From: NAT127 sp034717695
Lineage (GTDB): Bacteria; Pseudomonadota; Gammaproteobacteria; Pseudomonadales; Porticoccaceae
Length of the DNA: 64,000 nt
Direction: 5' to 3'
NCBI GenBank assembly: GCA_034717695.1
Contig: JAYELS010000005.1
Coordinates: 248,001-312,000 of the forward strand
The notes under the pieces are model-generated. The model was not told where the DNA came from. It saw only the letters and a program-made list of their open reading frames with translations, and ran no database searches. The position numbers were made by a program, and so were the translations under genes. Positions 18,617-27,110 of the stretch are shown here, piece after piece. The first letter of the stretch is position 1. Each line of letters opens with the position of its first letter.

Positions 18617-19731
18617 GGATTCTCTACGGCGTCCAGGGCACCGGCAACGGCCACATCACCCGGGCGCGGGCCATGGCGCCGGAGCTGGCCCGGGCCGGCA
18701 TCGCGGTGGACTACCTGTTCTCCGGCCGCCCCCGGGAGCGGCTGTTCGACATGGAGCCCTTTGGCGACTTTCAGCACCGGGACGGGCTCACCTTCGCCGT
18801 GCGGGAGGGTCGCATCGACCCCTTCGCCACCCTCAGGGAGTGCCGGCCACTCAACTTTATCGGCGATATCCGCGCCCTCGATCTGGACGGCTACGACCTG
18901 GTCCTCAGCGACTACGAGCCGATCACCGCCTGGGCCGCGAAACTGCGCAAGCGCCCGGCGGTGGGCCTCGGCCACCAGTACGCCTTCCGCCACCCCATTC
19001 CCCAGCACCGGGGCAGTCCGGGCCAGCAGTGGCTGATGCGGGGCTTCGCCCCCGCCAGCACCACCCTGGGGCTGCACTGGCACCATTTCAACCAGCCGAT
19101 CCTGCCCCCCATCGCCCCGGTGGCGAGCCACAACCTGAGTCTGGAGCGGGGGCTGATCCTCGTCTACCTGCCGTTCGAGAGCATCGCCGCCATCGTCGCG
19201 CTGCTGGGCCACTTCGAGGGCCAGCGCTTCCTGGTCTACCACCCGGATGCCGGGGAGGCCCAAGCCCCCGCCCACCGCCAACCCCATGTGGAATGGCATA
19301 TGCCGTGCCGGGACGGCTTTCAGGCCGACCTGCTGCGCTGCGAGGGGGTGATCTGCAACGCCGGTTTCGAGCTGGCCAGCGAGACCCTGCAGCTGGGCAA
19401 GAAGTTGCTGGTCAAGCCCGTGGCGGGGCAGCCGGAGCAGTACTCCAACGCCCTCGCCCTCGATCTGCTCGGCTACGGCCACACCATGACCGGGCTCGAT
19501 ATCGACAGGGTGCGGCGCTGGCTGGCGAGCGCCGGGGGCACCCGCATCCGCTACCCCAACGTGGCAGCGGCGATCTGCGCCTGGCTCATCGACGGCGCCC
19601 GGGAACCCATCGCCGACCTGTCGGCGCGCCTCTGGGCGGCCACCGAGTTGCCGGATATCACCCCCGCCACCCGCACCGACGCCGCCCTGCCGGTGCATCC
19701 CTCACCCGCGAGGCTGGACTACCATGGCTGA
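18613..19731 (+). CDS. GT-B glycosyltransferase, MJ1255/VC2487 family
   Basis: 372 residues from the ATG overlapping the PAP2 stop; the frame is open further upstream only as a shadow of the PAP2 gene. The N-terminus MRILYGVQGTGNGHITRARA is the glycine-rich acceptor-side loop of MurG/MGDG-synthase-like enzymes. The C-terminal half has CEGVICNAGFELASETLQLGKKLLVKPV, with the GxxxxxE nucleotide-sugar site, followed by GQPEQYSNA. This architecture matches the family defined by MJ1255 and VC2487. Probably UDP-sugar dependent and membrane-peripheral, but neither donor nor acceptor is known. It is translationally coupled on both sides: 4-base overlap upstream and 8-base overlap downstream. Confidence 0.85.
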   Translation: MRILYGVQGTGNGHITRARAMAPELARAGIAVDYLFSGRPRERLFDMEPFGDFQHRDGLTFAVREGRIDPFATLRECRPLNFIGDIRALDLDGYDLVLSDYEPITAWAAKLRKRPAVGLGHQYAFRHPIPQHRGSPGQQWLMRGFAPASTTLGLHWHHFNQPILPPIAPVASHNLSLERGLILVYLPFESIAAIVALLGHFEGQRFLVYHPDAGEAQAPAHRQPHVEWHMPCRDGFQADLLRCEGVICNAGFELASETLQLGKKLLVKPVAGQPEQYSNALALDLLGYGHTMTGLDIDRVRRWLASAGGTRIRYPNVAAAICAWLIDGAREPIADLSARLWAATELPDITPATRTDAALPVHPSPARLDYHG

Positions 19732-20566
19732 TATCCCCCGCGCCACCACGCCCCCGTTCAACAGCATCTGGCTGTCGGACATCCACCTGGGCTACAAGGG
19801 CTGCCGGGCGGAGTTCCTCCTCGACTTTCTCGAACGGGCCCGCGCCGATGTGATCTATCTGGTGGGGGATGTGGTGGATTTCTGGGCCATGAAGCGCCAC
19901 TTTCTGTGGCCGGAGAGCCACCAGGCGGTGCTGCGCAAGCTGCTCGCCCTGGCGGCGGCGGGCACCCGGGTGGTGTACATCCCCGGCAACCACGACGAGT
20001 ACAGCCGCGAACTGTGCGGCAACACCCTGCTCAATATCGAGATCCTCGCCGAGGCGATCCACACCACCGCCAACGGCAAGCGCCTGCTGCTGCTCCACGG
20101 CGACCAGTTCGACCACGCCGTGCGCTGTGGCCTGATGCACCGCTTGGCGGGGGACCTGGGCTACGACCTGCTGCTGTTCCTCAACCGCTGGGGCAACCGC
20201 CTGCGGGGCTGGCTGGGTCTGCCCTACTGGTCCCTGGCCTACTACATCAAGAACCGGGTGAAGAACGCCCGCGCCGCCATCGACGCCTTCGAAAACGCCG
20301 CCGCCCAGGAGGCGCGCCGGCGCGGCCTCGACGGCATCGTCTGCGGCCACATCCACCAGCCGGAGATCCGCGCCATCGACGGCGTGCTGTACTGTAACGA
20401 CGGCGACTGGATCGAAAGCTGCACCGCCCTGGTGGAACACCGGGACGGCCGCCTCGAACTGCTCCACTGGGGCGACCTGCAACAGGCCCTCAAGTGCGAC
20501 CGCGCCGCCAACGACGAAACCACCCCCAAGTTGCTGCGCCTGCCGGCCCTGGCGGGCAAGGGCTGA
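19724..20566 (+). CDS. Calcineurin-like metallophosphoesterase, LpxH-related (COG2908)
   Basis: 280 residues. Dinuclear metal motifs in order: SDIHLGY (DxH), GDVVDFW (GDxxD), PGNHDEY (GNHD), HGDQFD and CGHIHQPE (GHxH). Proteins of this type are often annotated UDP-2,3-diacylglucosamine diphosphatase, but true LpxH has GNRDF where this has GNHDEY and is about 240 residues long, so I regard it as a paralogue. It overlaps the glycosyltransferase by 8 bases and completes a three-gene operon with PAP2. Role is likely hydrolysis of a lipid- or nucleotide-linked phosphate in the envelope pathway of the cluster (inference). It is convergent with ugd, 25 bases between stops. Confidence 0.88.
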   Translation: MADIPRATTPPFNSIWLSDIHLGYKGCRAEFLLDFLERARADVIYLVGDVVDFWAMKRHFLWPESHQAVLRKLLALAAAGTRVVYIPGNHDEYSRELCGNTLLNIEILAEAIHTTANGKRLLLLHGDQFDHAVRCGLMHRLAGDLGYDLLLFLNRWGNRLRGWLGLPYWSLAYYIKNRVKNARAAIDAFENAAAQEARRRGLDGIVCGHIHQPEIRAIDGVLYCNDGDWIESCTALVEHRDGRLELLHWGDLQQALKCDRAANDETTPKLLRLPALAGKG

Positions 20567-20591
20567 TTCGCTCCCTGCCTGGAACCCCTCC

Positions 20592-21959
20592 TCAGGCGGC
20601 GTCGATACGGGCCAGTCGAGACCCTTCCACCGCCCGCAGGCCAACCCGGCCGATGCCCACGTAGTCGAGGCCCTCCGCCACCACCGTGTCCGGGTCGAAC
20701 AGGTTGCGACCGTCGAAGATCACCGGCTGGGCGAGCCTGGCGCGGATCAGGGCGAAGTCCGGCGCCCAGAAGGACTTCCACTCGGTGCAGATGGCCAGGG
20801 CATCGGCGCCGTCGAGGGCGGCGTCCTGGCTGTCCACCAGGGTCAGCCCCGGGCGGTCGCCGTAGAGCTGGCGGCACGCGTCCAGGGCGGCGGGGTCGTA
20901 GGCCCGCACCCGGGCGCCGGCGTCCCACAGGGATTCCATCAGCGCCCGGCTCGGGGCCTCCCGCATGTCATCGGTGCGGGGCTTGAATGAAAGCCCCCAG
21001 AGGGCGATCACCCGCCCCTTGAGATCGCCGTCGAAGTAGGCGCGGATCTTCTCGAACAGGCGCTCCCGCTGGCGGGCGTTGACCTCCCGCACCGCCCGCA
21101 GCAATTGCGGGCGATAGCCCTCGGCAATGGCGCTCGCCTCCAGGGCCGCCACATCCTTGGGAAAACAGGAGCCGCCGTAGCCGCAACCGGGGTAGATGAA
21201 GTGGTAGCCGATGCGCGGGTCCGCGCCGATACCCTGGCGCACCTTCTCGACATCCGCCCCGAGGCGCTCGGCGATGTTGGCGATCTCGTTGATGAAACTG
21301 ATCTTGGTGGCGAGCATGGCGTTGGCGGCGTACTTGGTGAGTTCCGCCGAGCGAATATCCATCACCATCAGGCGCTCGTGGTTGCGGTTGAAGGGGGCGT
21401 AGAGCTGGCGCAGCAGCTTTTCCACCTTGGGGGAATCGGTACCCACCAGGATACGGTCCGGCTTCATGAAATCGCCGACCGCGCTGCCCTCCTTGAGGAA
21501 TTCGGGATTGGACGCCACGTCGAAGGCGATGCTGGCGTGGCGGGCCTTGAGGGTGCGGGCGACCGTGTCCCGCACCCGCTGGGTGGTGCCCACCGGCACC
21601 GTCGACTTGGTGATCACCACCGCGGGGGCCTCCAGGTACTGGCCGATCATGCCGGCGGCGAGCACCGCGCCGATGTCGGCCGCGCCGCTGGCATCCTGGG
21701 GCGTGCCCACGGCGATGAAGATCAACTGGCCATGGCGGATGGCGCTGGCCTCGTCGGCGCTGAAGGCCAGCGACCCGGCGGCCCTGGCGGCGGCGATGAC
21801 GGCGTCGAGCCCCGGCTCGAACAGCGGCACCTCGCCCCGCTCGAGGCGCGCGATCCGCTCCCCATCCACGTCGAAGCAGTGCACCTGGTGCCCCACCTGG
21901 GCGAGGCACGCCGCCGTCACCAGCCCCACATAACCACTGCCCATCACCGTGACTTTCAT
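20592..21959 (-). CDS. ugd: UDP-glucose 6-dehydrogenase
   Basis: 455 residues from the ATG at 21959, preceded by GGGAGAG; the frame is open far upstream but that is non-coding. The N-terminal Rossmann domain starts MKVTVMGSGYVGLVTAACLA (GxGxxG), then SNPEFLKEGSAV, the catalytic cysteine in GCGYGGSCFPKDVAAL (about residue 260) and the C-terminal LSFKPRTDDMREAPS. The enzyme makes UDP-glucuronate by two NAD+-dependent oxidations, for exopolysaccharide, capsule or lipid A sugars. It stands alone, divergent from the small gene at 22104, with no polysaccharide cluster around it. Confidence 0.97.
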   Translation of the reverse strand: MKVTVMGSGYVGLVTAACLAQVGHQVHCFDVDGERIARLERGEVPLFEPGLDAVIAAARAAGSLAFSADEASAIRHGQLIFIAVGTPQDASGAADIGAVLAAGMIGQYLEAPAVVITKSTVPVGTTQRVRDTVARTLKARHASIAFDVASNPEFLKEGSAVGDFMKPDRILVGTDSPKVEKLLRQLYAPFNRNHERLMVMDIRSAELTKYAANAMLATKISFINEIANIAERLGADVEKVRQGIGADPRIGYHFIYPGCGYGGSCFPKDVAALEASAIAEGYRPQLLRAVREVNARQRERLFEKIRAYFDGDLKGRVIALWGLSFKPRTDDMREAPSRALMESLWDAGARVRAYDPAALDACRQLYGDRPGLTLVDSQDAALDGADALAICTEWKSFWAPDFALIRARLAQPVIFDGRNLFDPDTVVAEGLDYVGIGRVGLRAVEGSRLARIDAA

Positions 21960-22039
21960 GGCCGCTCTCCCGTCGAAACCCTGGTCGAGCCCATTCTGGG
22001 AAGGCTTTGTGACGGGAATATGGCCGTGCCAAATGGCGA

Positions 22040-22067
22040 TTGCGGCAGGCACCGATTGCGCTACACT
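22040..22067 (+). promoter_or_regulatory. Sigma-70 promoter of the small gene-gshA-acpH operon
   Basis: TTGCGG (22040-22045), a 16-base spacer and TACACT (22062-22067). It points at the gene beginning at 22104 and is the first promoter-like pair after the ugd start. Confidence 0.55.
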
Positions 22068-22103
22068 TGGCCCTCCTTGGCCCCTGATTCCACCCGCGCA
22101 CGC

Positions 22104-22346
22104 ATGACCACCACGCTGTTCATCATCCAGAATTCCCGGGGAGATTTTCTCGACAGGCAACTGAACTGGGTCGGCGCCGACGATAGCGGCGCCCTGTTTC
22201 ACAGCCCCCACAGGGATGTTGCCCTGAACCAGCTCATCGAACTGAACGCCCGCGACATACGGCTGCGCGCCAAGGTCGTGCCCTGCGCCGCCGACGACCG
22301 GGGGCGCCCGAGGCTGGACGCGCTGGTTGCCACCAGCGTCGCCTGA
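22104..22346 (+). CDS. Small conserved hypothetical protein
   Basis: 80 residues, beginning MTTTLFIIQNSRGDFLDRQL and containing SPHRDVALNQLIELNARDI. I recall short proteins of this pattern from pseudomonads (a YVLHN..G.FLDKQ..WV / TPHKDEAINQ theme), which suggests a conserved family, but I cannot name a domain or function. Soluble, no signal peptide. It lies 22 bases upstream of gshA and is codirectional, so it is probably cotranscribed. The ATG follows a predicted promoter by about 35 bases. Confidence 0.7.
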   Translation: MTTTLFIIQNSRGDFLDRQLNWVGADDSGALFHSPHRDVALNQLIELNARDIRLRAKVVPCAADDRGRPRLDALVATSVA

Positions 22347-22368
22347 ACCCCCAACCCCAGGAAGCCCC

Positions 22369-23961
22369 GTGTCCGACTTCAACCAAGCCCTGCGGATACT
22401 CTCCGCGCCGGAGAACCGCCTGCTGCTGACCACCATCAAGCGGGGCCTCGAAAAGGAGAGCCTCCGGGTCAGTGGCGAGGGGCAGCTGGCGGCCACGCCA
22501 CACCCGCCGTCCCTCGGCTCGGCGCTCACCCATCCGCGCATCACCACGGACTATTCCGAGGCCCTGCTGGAGATGATCACCCCGCCGGTGACCAGCGTCA
22601 GCGAGCTGCTCGACATCCTCACCGACATCCACCGCTTCATCTACCGCAACATCGGCGACGAGATGCTGTGGGTCAACAGCATGCCCTGCGCCATCAGCAG
22701 CGACGACCAGGTGCCGGTGGCCAGCTACGGCAGCTCCAACATCGGGCAAATGAAAACCGTCTACCGCCTCGGCCTCGGCCACCGCTATGGCCGGGTGATG
22801 CAGACCATCGCCGGGATCCACTACAACTGGTCGGTGCCGGAGGAGTGCCTGAGCCTGCTGCAGACCGCGAGCGGCAACACCGACAGCTTTCACCACTACA
22901 AGACCCAGCGCTACTTCGACCTGATCCGCAACTTCCGCCGCAACACCTGGCTGCTGCTGTACCTGTTTGGCGCGGCGCCGGCGGTGTGCCGCTCCTACGT
23001 TCGCAACATGCAGCACCAACTGGTGCCGGTGGGTGACGACGTCCACAGCCTGCACACGCCGTTCGCCACTTCCCTGCGGATGGGGGATCTCGGCTACCAG
23101 AGCAGCGCCCAGGAGGCGCTGACGGTGTGTTACAACAACCTCGACAGCTACATCGACACCCTGCGGGGCGCGCTGACCCACCCCTATCCGCCCTACGAAG
23201 CCATCGGCCTCAAGGACGCCGCCGGCAACTACCGGCAACTGAGCACCCACCTGCTGCAGATCGAGAACGAGTTCTACGGCACCATCCGCCCCAAGCGCAC
23301 CACCCGCCCGGGGGAGACCCCCATCAAGGCCCTCGGCGAACGGGGAGTGGAGTATGTCGAGGTGCGCTGCATCGACCTGAACCCCTTCGATCCGGTGGGC
23401 ATCGACGCCGAACAGATCCACTTTCTCGACGTCTTCCTGCTCTATTGCCTGATGGCCGACAGCCCCTGTACCGATGACCGGGAGTACCGCGAGGTCCTCG
23501 ACAACCAGAAGCAGGTGGTCTACCGCGGCCGCGATCCGCTGCTGCGGTTAAAGCGCAACGGCGCCGATGTCAGCCTGCCGGTCTGGGGCAAGGAATTGTT
23601 CGCCGCCATGGCGCCGGTGGCCCGCCTGCTGGACGACGCCACCGGCACCCGCCACCACGGCGACGCCCTGGCAAGCCTGGCGCCGCGCCTCGACGATCCC
23701 GGTCTCACCCCGTCGGCGCGGATCCTCGACATACTCAAGGGCGAGCGCATCAGCTATTTCCAGCTCGGCCTGCGCCAGGCCCGCGCGCGGCGCGACGGGT
23801 TCGTCGCCGAGTCCCTCGACCCGGCAGTAGCGGACTACTACCGCCAGCTGGCGGCCAAGTCCCTCGCCGACCAGGCCGCCATCGAGGCCAGCGACAGCCT
23901 CGACTTCGAGACCTTCCTGGCCGGTTACTACGGCCAGTACGGCCTCCCGTTCCAGCCGTGA
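22369..23961 (+). CDS. gshA: Glutamate-cysteine ligase
   Basis: 530 residues from the GTG at 22369, which has CCAGGAAG upstream; the upstream extension in frame is proline-rich leader. Gammaproteobacterial GshA type: GLEKESLRVSGEG (ATP/Mg site), TDYSEALLEMITPP, the IGDEMLWVNSMPC block and YVEVRCIDLNPFDPVGI. It catalyses the first, rate-limiting step of glutathione synthesis and is feedback-inhibited by glutathione in this class. Its TGA overlaps the GTG of the next gene (GTGA), so acpH-like translation is coupled. gshB is not in the window. Confidence 0.97.
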   Translation: MSDFNQALRILSAPENRLLLTTIKRGLEKESLRVSGEGQLAATPHPPSLGSALTHPRITTDYSEALLEMITPPVTSVSELLDILTDIHRFIYRNIGDEMLWVNSMPCAISSDDQVPVASYGSSNIGQMKTVYRLGLGHRYGRVMQTIAGIHYNWSVPEECLSLLQTASGNTDSFHHYKTQRYFDLIRNFRRNTWLLLYLFGAAPAVCRSYVRNMQHQLVPVGDDVHSLHTPFATSLRMGDLGYQSSAQEALTVCYNNLDSYIDTLRGALTHPYPPYEAIGLKDAAGNYRQLSTHLLQIENEFYGTIRPKRTTRPGETPIKALGERGVEYVEVRCIDLNPFDPVGIDAEQIHFLDVFLLYCLMADSPCTDDREYREVLDNQKQVVYRGRDPLLRLKRNGADVSLPVWGKELFAAMAPVARLLDDATGTRHHGDALASLAPRLDDPGLTPSARILDILKGERISYFQLGLRQARARRDGFVAESLDPAVADYYRQLAAKSLADQAAIEASDSLDFETFLAGYYGQYGLPFQP

Positions 23962-24542
23962 ACTACCTGGCCCACCTGCTGCTCTCCGGCCCCGACCGGG
24001 ACATGCAGGTGGGCGGCCTGCTGGGGGATTTCGTCAAGGGCCCGTTGCGGGGCGAGCTGCCCGCCCGGGTGGAACAGGGCATCCGCCTGCATCGCCACAT
24101 CGACACCCTCACCGACAGCCATCCATCGTTCATGGCCGCCACCCGGCGCCTGCCCGGGGAGTGGCGCCGCTACCGGGGCATCCTCCTCGACATCTACTTC
24201 GACCACCTGCTGGCGTGCCGCTGGGACGATTACCATGCCGCGTCCCTGGAGGAATTCTGTGGCTGTTTCTATCGGCATCTCGCCCGCCACCGGGAAATTC
24301 TGCCACCCCGCGCCCTGCACTTCAGCCGGGTGGCGCCCCAGGTTGCCTGGCTTGAAAGCTACCGTGCCGGGGAGCGGCTGCCCACCATGCTCGACAATGT
24401 CGGCAGGCGTCTCAGCCGCCCGGTACCCCTCGGTGAGGCCTGGCCGGCCCTGGAGCAGGATCGCCCCTTCCTGGAGCAGGCCTTCGAAACCCTGATGGCG
24501 GACCTGCTAGAATCCGCCCGTCCCCATCGCCAGGAACCCTGA
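23958..24542 (+). CDS. acpH: Acyl carrier protein phosphodiesterase-like protein (DUF479)
   Basis: 194 residues with a GTG start overlapping the gshA stop. The N-terminus MNYLAHLLLSGPDRDMQVGGLLGDFVKG and the segment LHRHIDTLTDSHPSF match AcpH, a HD-like metallohydrolase that removes 4'-phosphopantetheine from ACP. The paired histidine/aspartate residues needed for metal binding are present. Position between gshA and dsbB suggests simple cotranscription rather than a shared pathway. An extended -10-like sequence within its 3' end may serve dsbB. Confidence 0.85.
   Translation: MNYLAHLLLSGPDRDMQVGGLLGDFVKGPLRGELPARVEQGIRLHRHIDTLTDSHPSFMAATRRLPGEWRRYRGILLDIYFDHLLACRWDDYHAASLEEFCGCFYRHLARHREILPPRALHFSRVAPQVAWLESYRAGERLPTMLDNVGRRLSRPVPLGEAWPALEQDRPFLEQAFETLMADLLESARPHRQEP
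24505..24513 (+). promoter_or_regulatory. Extended -10-like element before dsbB
   Basis: TGCTAGAAT lies in the 3' end of the upstream gene about 30 bases before the dsbB start. It fits the extended -10 form TGnTANNAT; no clear -35 is seen. Confidence 0.3.
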
Positions 24543-24544
24543 CC

Positions 24545-25036
24545 ATGCCCAGCTCCCGCCAATGCTTCTCGCTGATCGCCCTGGGCTGCGGCGCCCTGAT
24601 GGCCATCGCCCTCTACATGCAGTACGGCATGGGGCTCGCCCCCTGTTACCTGTGCATCGTGCAACGGGTGTTCGTGGTGGTCACCGGCGCCATCGCCCTG
24701 CTCGCGGCGCTCCACAATCCGGGCGCCGCCGGCATCCGCGCCTACGGGCTGCTCGGCGCCCTCGCCGCCGCCGGCGGCAGTGGCTTCTCCATTCGCCAGC
24801 TGTGGCTGCAGAGCCTGCCGGAGGACCAGGTGCCCGCCTGCGGCCCCCCGGCGGATTTCCTCATGGACCGCTTCAGTGTCGGGGAGTGGTTGCCGATGCT
24901 GCTGCAGGGGGATGGCAACTGCGCCAAGGTGGACTGGAGCTTTCTCGGCCTCAGCATCGCCGGCTGGCTGCTGCTGTGTTTCGCGCTGATCATCCTCCTC
25001 AACCTGTGGCAGGTGGCGCGGCCGGCAAAGGGTTGA
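24545..25036 (+). CDS. dsbB: Disulphide bond formation protein B
   Basis: 163 residues, four membrane helices. The first periplasmic loop has the quinone-linked pair CYLC (C34, C37) and the second loop carries the DsbA-facing pair in PACGPP and GNCAKV. It reoxidises DsbA in the periplasm and passes electrons to ubiquinone. The ATG follows the acpH-like stop within 2 bases with CAGGAA as Shine-Dalgarno. A strong bidirectional terminator follows. dsbA is not in the window. Confidence 0.95.
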   Translation: MPSSRQCFSLIALGCGALMAIALYMQYGMGLAPCYLCIVQRVFVVVTGAIALLAALHNPGAAGIRAYGLLGALAAAGGSGFSIRQLWLQSLPEDQVPACGPPADFLMDRFSVGEWLPMLLQGDGNCAKVDWSFLGLSIAGWLLLCFALIILLNLWQVARPAKG

Positions 25037-25053
25037 AACAGGGCGCCCCAAAA

Positions 25054-25085
25054 CGAAAAACCCCCGGCATGCCGGGGGTTTTTCG
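25054..25085. terminator. Bidirectional terminator between dsbB and the FKBP gene
   Basis: A 14-bp stem, CGAAAAACCCCCGG (25054-25067) pairing with 25072-25085 around a CATG loop. A-tracts and T-tracts flank the GC core on both sides, so it can end both converging transcripts. Confidence 0.92.
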
Positions 25086-25102
25086 TGTCTGAGGGGTTCA
25101 GG

Positions 25103-25822
25103 TCATTCCTCGACCTTGGCCTTGAGCAGTTCCACCTCGAAGATCAGGGTCTGGTTCGGGCCGATGGGGCCGCCGGTGCCGCCCGGGCCGTAGGCCAGGG
25201 CCGGCGGAATGACCAGCTGCCACTTGGCGCCTTCCTTCATCAATTGCAGGGCCTCGGTCCAGCCCGGGATCACCTGATTGACGCCAAAGGTGGCGGGCAC
25301 GCCGCGGCGGTGGGAGCTGTCGAACTCGGTGCCGTCGATCAGGGTGCCGGTGTAGTGCACCTCGACGGTGTCCTCGGCGGCGGGGGAGGGGCCATCGCCC
25401 TCCTCGAGAATCTTGTACTGGAGGCCGCTCTCCAGGGTGACGACCCCTTCCTTCTTGCCGTTCTCGGCGAGGAAGGCATCGCCCTCGGCCTGGTTCTTGT
25501 CCGCCAGGGCGCTGTTCTCCGCTTCGCGGGCGGCGATTTGCTCCTGCTGGAAGGATTCCAGCACGGCGATGACATCGTCCTGGGCAAGCTTCGGCTCGGC
25601 GTCGCTCAGGGCATCCTGGACACCGGCGGAGAAGGCGGTGACGTCCACATCCATGCCCTCGGCCTTGAACTGGCCACCGATGTTCTGGCCGAAGATGTAG
25701 CTCAGCTTCTGCTCCTTGGTGGTGATCTCAACCGTATCGTCCTTCTTTTCCTCGGGGGCCTTTTCGCAGCCCGCGACGAGCACCGCCAGGGCCACCAGGG
25801 CGGCCAGTCTGTTCATTTTCAT
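25103..25822 (-). CDS. FKBP-type peptidyl-prolyl isomerase lipoprotein (FkpA/Mip-like)
   Basis: 239 residues from the ATG at 25822, which has AAGGA upstream; an earlier in-frame ATG lacks a ribosome site. Signal peptide with lipobox LVAG-C (cysteine about residue 19), so it is a lipoprotein. Next is an acidic, helical dimerisation region with the FKBP_N pattern (KLSYIFGQNIGGQF), then the FKBP domain from about residue 125: VEVHYTGTLIDGTEFDSS, RGVPATFGVNQVIPGWTEAL and IPPALAYG. It speeds proline isomerisation and acts as a periplasmic chaperone for envelope proteins. Convergent with dsbB, another periplasmic folding factor. Confidence 0.93.
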   Translation of the reverse strand: MKMNRLAALVALAVLVAGCEKAPEEKKDDTVEITTKEQKLSYIFGQNIGGQFKAEGMDVDVTAFSAGVQDALSDAEPKLAQDDVIAVLESFQQEQIAAREAENSALADKNQAEGDAFLAENGKKEGVVTLESGLQYKILEEGDGPSPAAEDTVEVHYTGTLIDGTEFDSSHRRGVPATFGVNQVIPGWTEALQLMKEGAKWQLVIPPALAYGPGGTGGPIGPNQTLIFEVELLKAKVEE

Positions 25823-25903
25823 AGGGGAGTCCTTGTCAGTCAGGTGGCCCATGTTACCCGATTACGCCCAAGGGCCACAGGGGGCGCTTCAAAGTCTTTC
25901 GGC

Positions 25904-26599
25904 TCACTCCAGGCGGCGAAACAGCAGGTCCCAGACCCCGTGCCCGAGGCGCTCGCCGCGCTTCTCGAACTTGGTGATGGGGCGAAAGTCCGGGCGCGGC
26001 ACGTAGCCCCCCGCGGGGTCGACGTTGCCGTAGCCGGGGGCGGCGTCCATCACCGCCAGCATGGCTTCGGCGTAGTCCTGCCAATCCGTGGCGAGATGCA
26101 GCAGCCCGCCGATGGCAAGCTTCATCCGCAGCTTGTCGACAAAGGCGGGCTGGATGATGCGCCGCTTGTTGTGCTTCTTCTTGTGCCAGGGGTCGGGGAA
26201 ATACACCTGAACGCGGGCGAGACTGGCATCGGGGATGCAGTCGTCGATCACGTCCGTGGCATCCGCCATGTAGACCCGCAGGTTGCGAAGTCCCGCCTCC
26301 CCGGCGTTGTTGATCAACCGCCCCACCCCGGGGGGGTGGACCTCGATGCCGACAAAGTCCTTGTCCGGCTCCGCCGCCGCCATCGCCAGCAGGGAATCCC
26401 CCATGCCAAAGCCGATCTCCAGCACCACCGGGGCGACGCGACCAAAGACGGCGGCGAAGTCGACGGGGCCGGCGAAGAGACTCAGGCCATAGTCCGGCCA
26501 GTGGTCGTCGAAGGCGCGGCGCTGGCCCTCGGTCATGCGACCGGCGCGCACCACATAGCTGCGGATGGCTTTCTGCTTGAATTCAGGGCGAATGTCCAA
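25904..26599 (-). CDS. trmB: tRNA (guanine-N7-)-methyltransferase
   Basis: 231 residues. SAM-binding motif I is VVLEIGFGMGDSLLAMAA and motif II is FVGIEVHPPGVGRL; the tRNA-specific signature is VYFPDPWHKKKHNKRRII, and the C-terminal FRPITKFEKRGERLGHGVWDL is conserved. It methylates G46 in the variable loop of tRNAs. Codirectional with DUF423 upstream (41 bases apart) and the FKBP gene downstream. Confidence 0.97.
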   Translation of the reverse strand: MDIRPEFKQKAIRSYVVRAGRMTEGQRRAFDDHWPDYGLSLFAGPVDFAAVFGRVAPVVLEIGFGMGDSLLAMAAAEPDKDFVGIEVHPPGVGRLINNAGEAGLRNLRVYMADATDVIDDCIPDASLARVQVYFPDPWHKKKHNKRRIIQPAFVDKLRMKLAIGGLLHLATDWQDYAEAMLAVMDAAPGYGNVDPAGGYVPRPDFRPITKFEKRGERLGHGVWDLLFRRLE

Positions 26600-26640
26600 G
26601 GGGGCTTGCTCTCCCGGTGGGGCGCGGTGAAGGGTGGCGG

Positions 26641-27018
26641 TCAGGTGGCATCCCGGTGACGGGCAATGGCGATCAGCAGCGTGGCCCAGCCGATCATCAG
26701 CAGCACACCGCCCACCGGGGTGATCATCCCCAGCCAGCGGGCGTCGAGCAACACCAGGGCGTAGAGGCTGCCGGAAAAGATGCCAATGCCGGCGACGAAC
26801 AGCCAGCCGGCCCAGCGGAACAGCGCCCCCCGGGCAGCGGGCAAGAGGGCCAGGGCGAGCAGCGCCAGGCTGTGGTGGAACTGATAGCTGACCGCCGTCT
26901 GCCAGGTGTCGAGCATGGCGGGGGACAGTACAGCCCGGAGGCCGTGGGCGCCGAAGGCGCCGCAGGCGACGGCGATGAAACCGCTCAGGGCGGCGATGAT
27001 TCCCAGGGATTTGGTCAT
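26641..27018 (-). CDS. DUF423 family membrane protein
   Basis: 125 residues with four hydrophobic helices. The family blocks GAFGAHGLRAVLSPAMLDTWQTAVSYQFHHSLALL and GIFSGSLYALVLLDARWLGMITPVGG are clear. Function unknown (YgdD-type). It sits between the rpoH terminator and trmB on the same strand, likely in a transcript with trmB. Confidence 0.9.
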   Translation of the reverse strand: MTKSLGIIAALSGFIAVACGAFGAHGLRAVLSPAMLDTWQTAVSYQFHHSLALLALALLPAARGALFRWAGWLFVAGIGIFSGSLYALVLLDARWLGMITPVGGVLLMIGWATLLIAIARHRDAT

Positions 27019-27050
27019 GGTGAGCCCTTCAACTTGGGGATCTGAAAGAG

Positions 27051-27078
27051 GAAAAGCCGCGCCAGGGCGCGGCTTTTC
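27051..27078 (-). terminator. Terminator of rpoH
   Basis: Inverted repeat GAAAAGCCGCGCC / GGCGCGGCTTTTC (27051-27063 and 27066-27078), followed on the minus strand by a T-rich tail, 33 bases after the rpoH stop. Confidence 0.88.
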
Positions 27079-27110
27079 GGTGGAGCGGGCGGCGTGCCCG
27101 GGGCCCTGGC

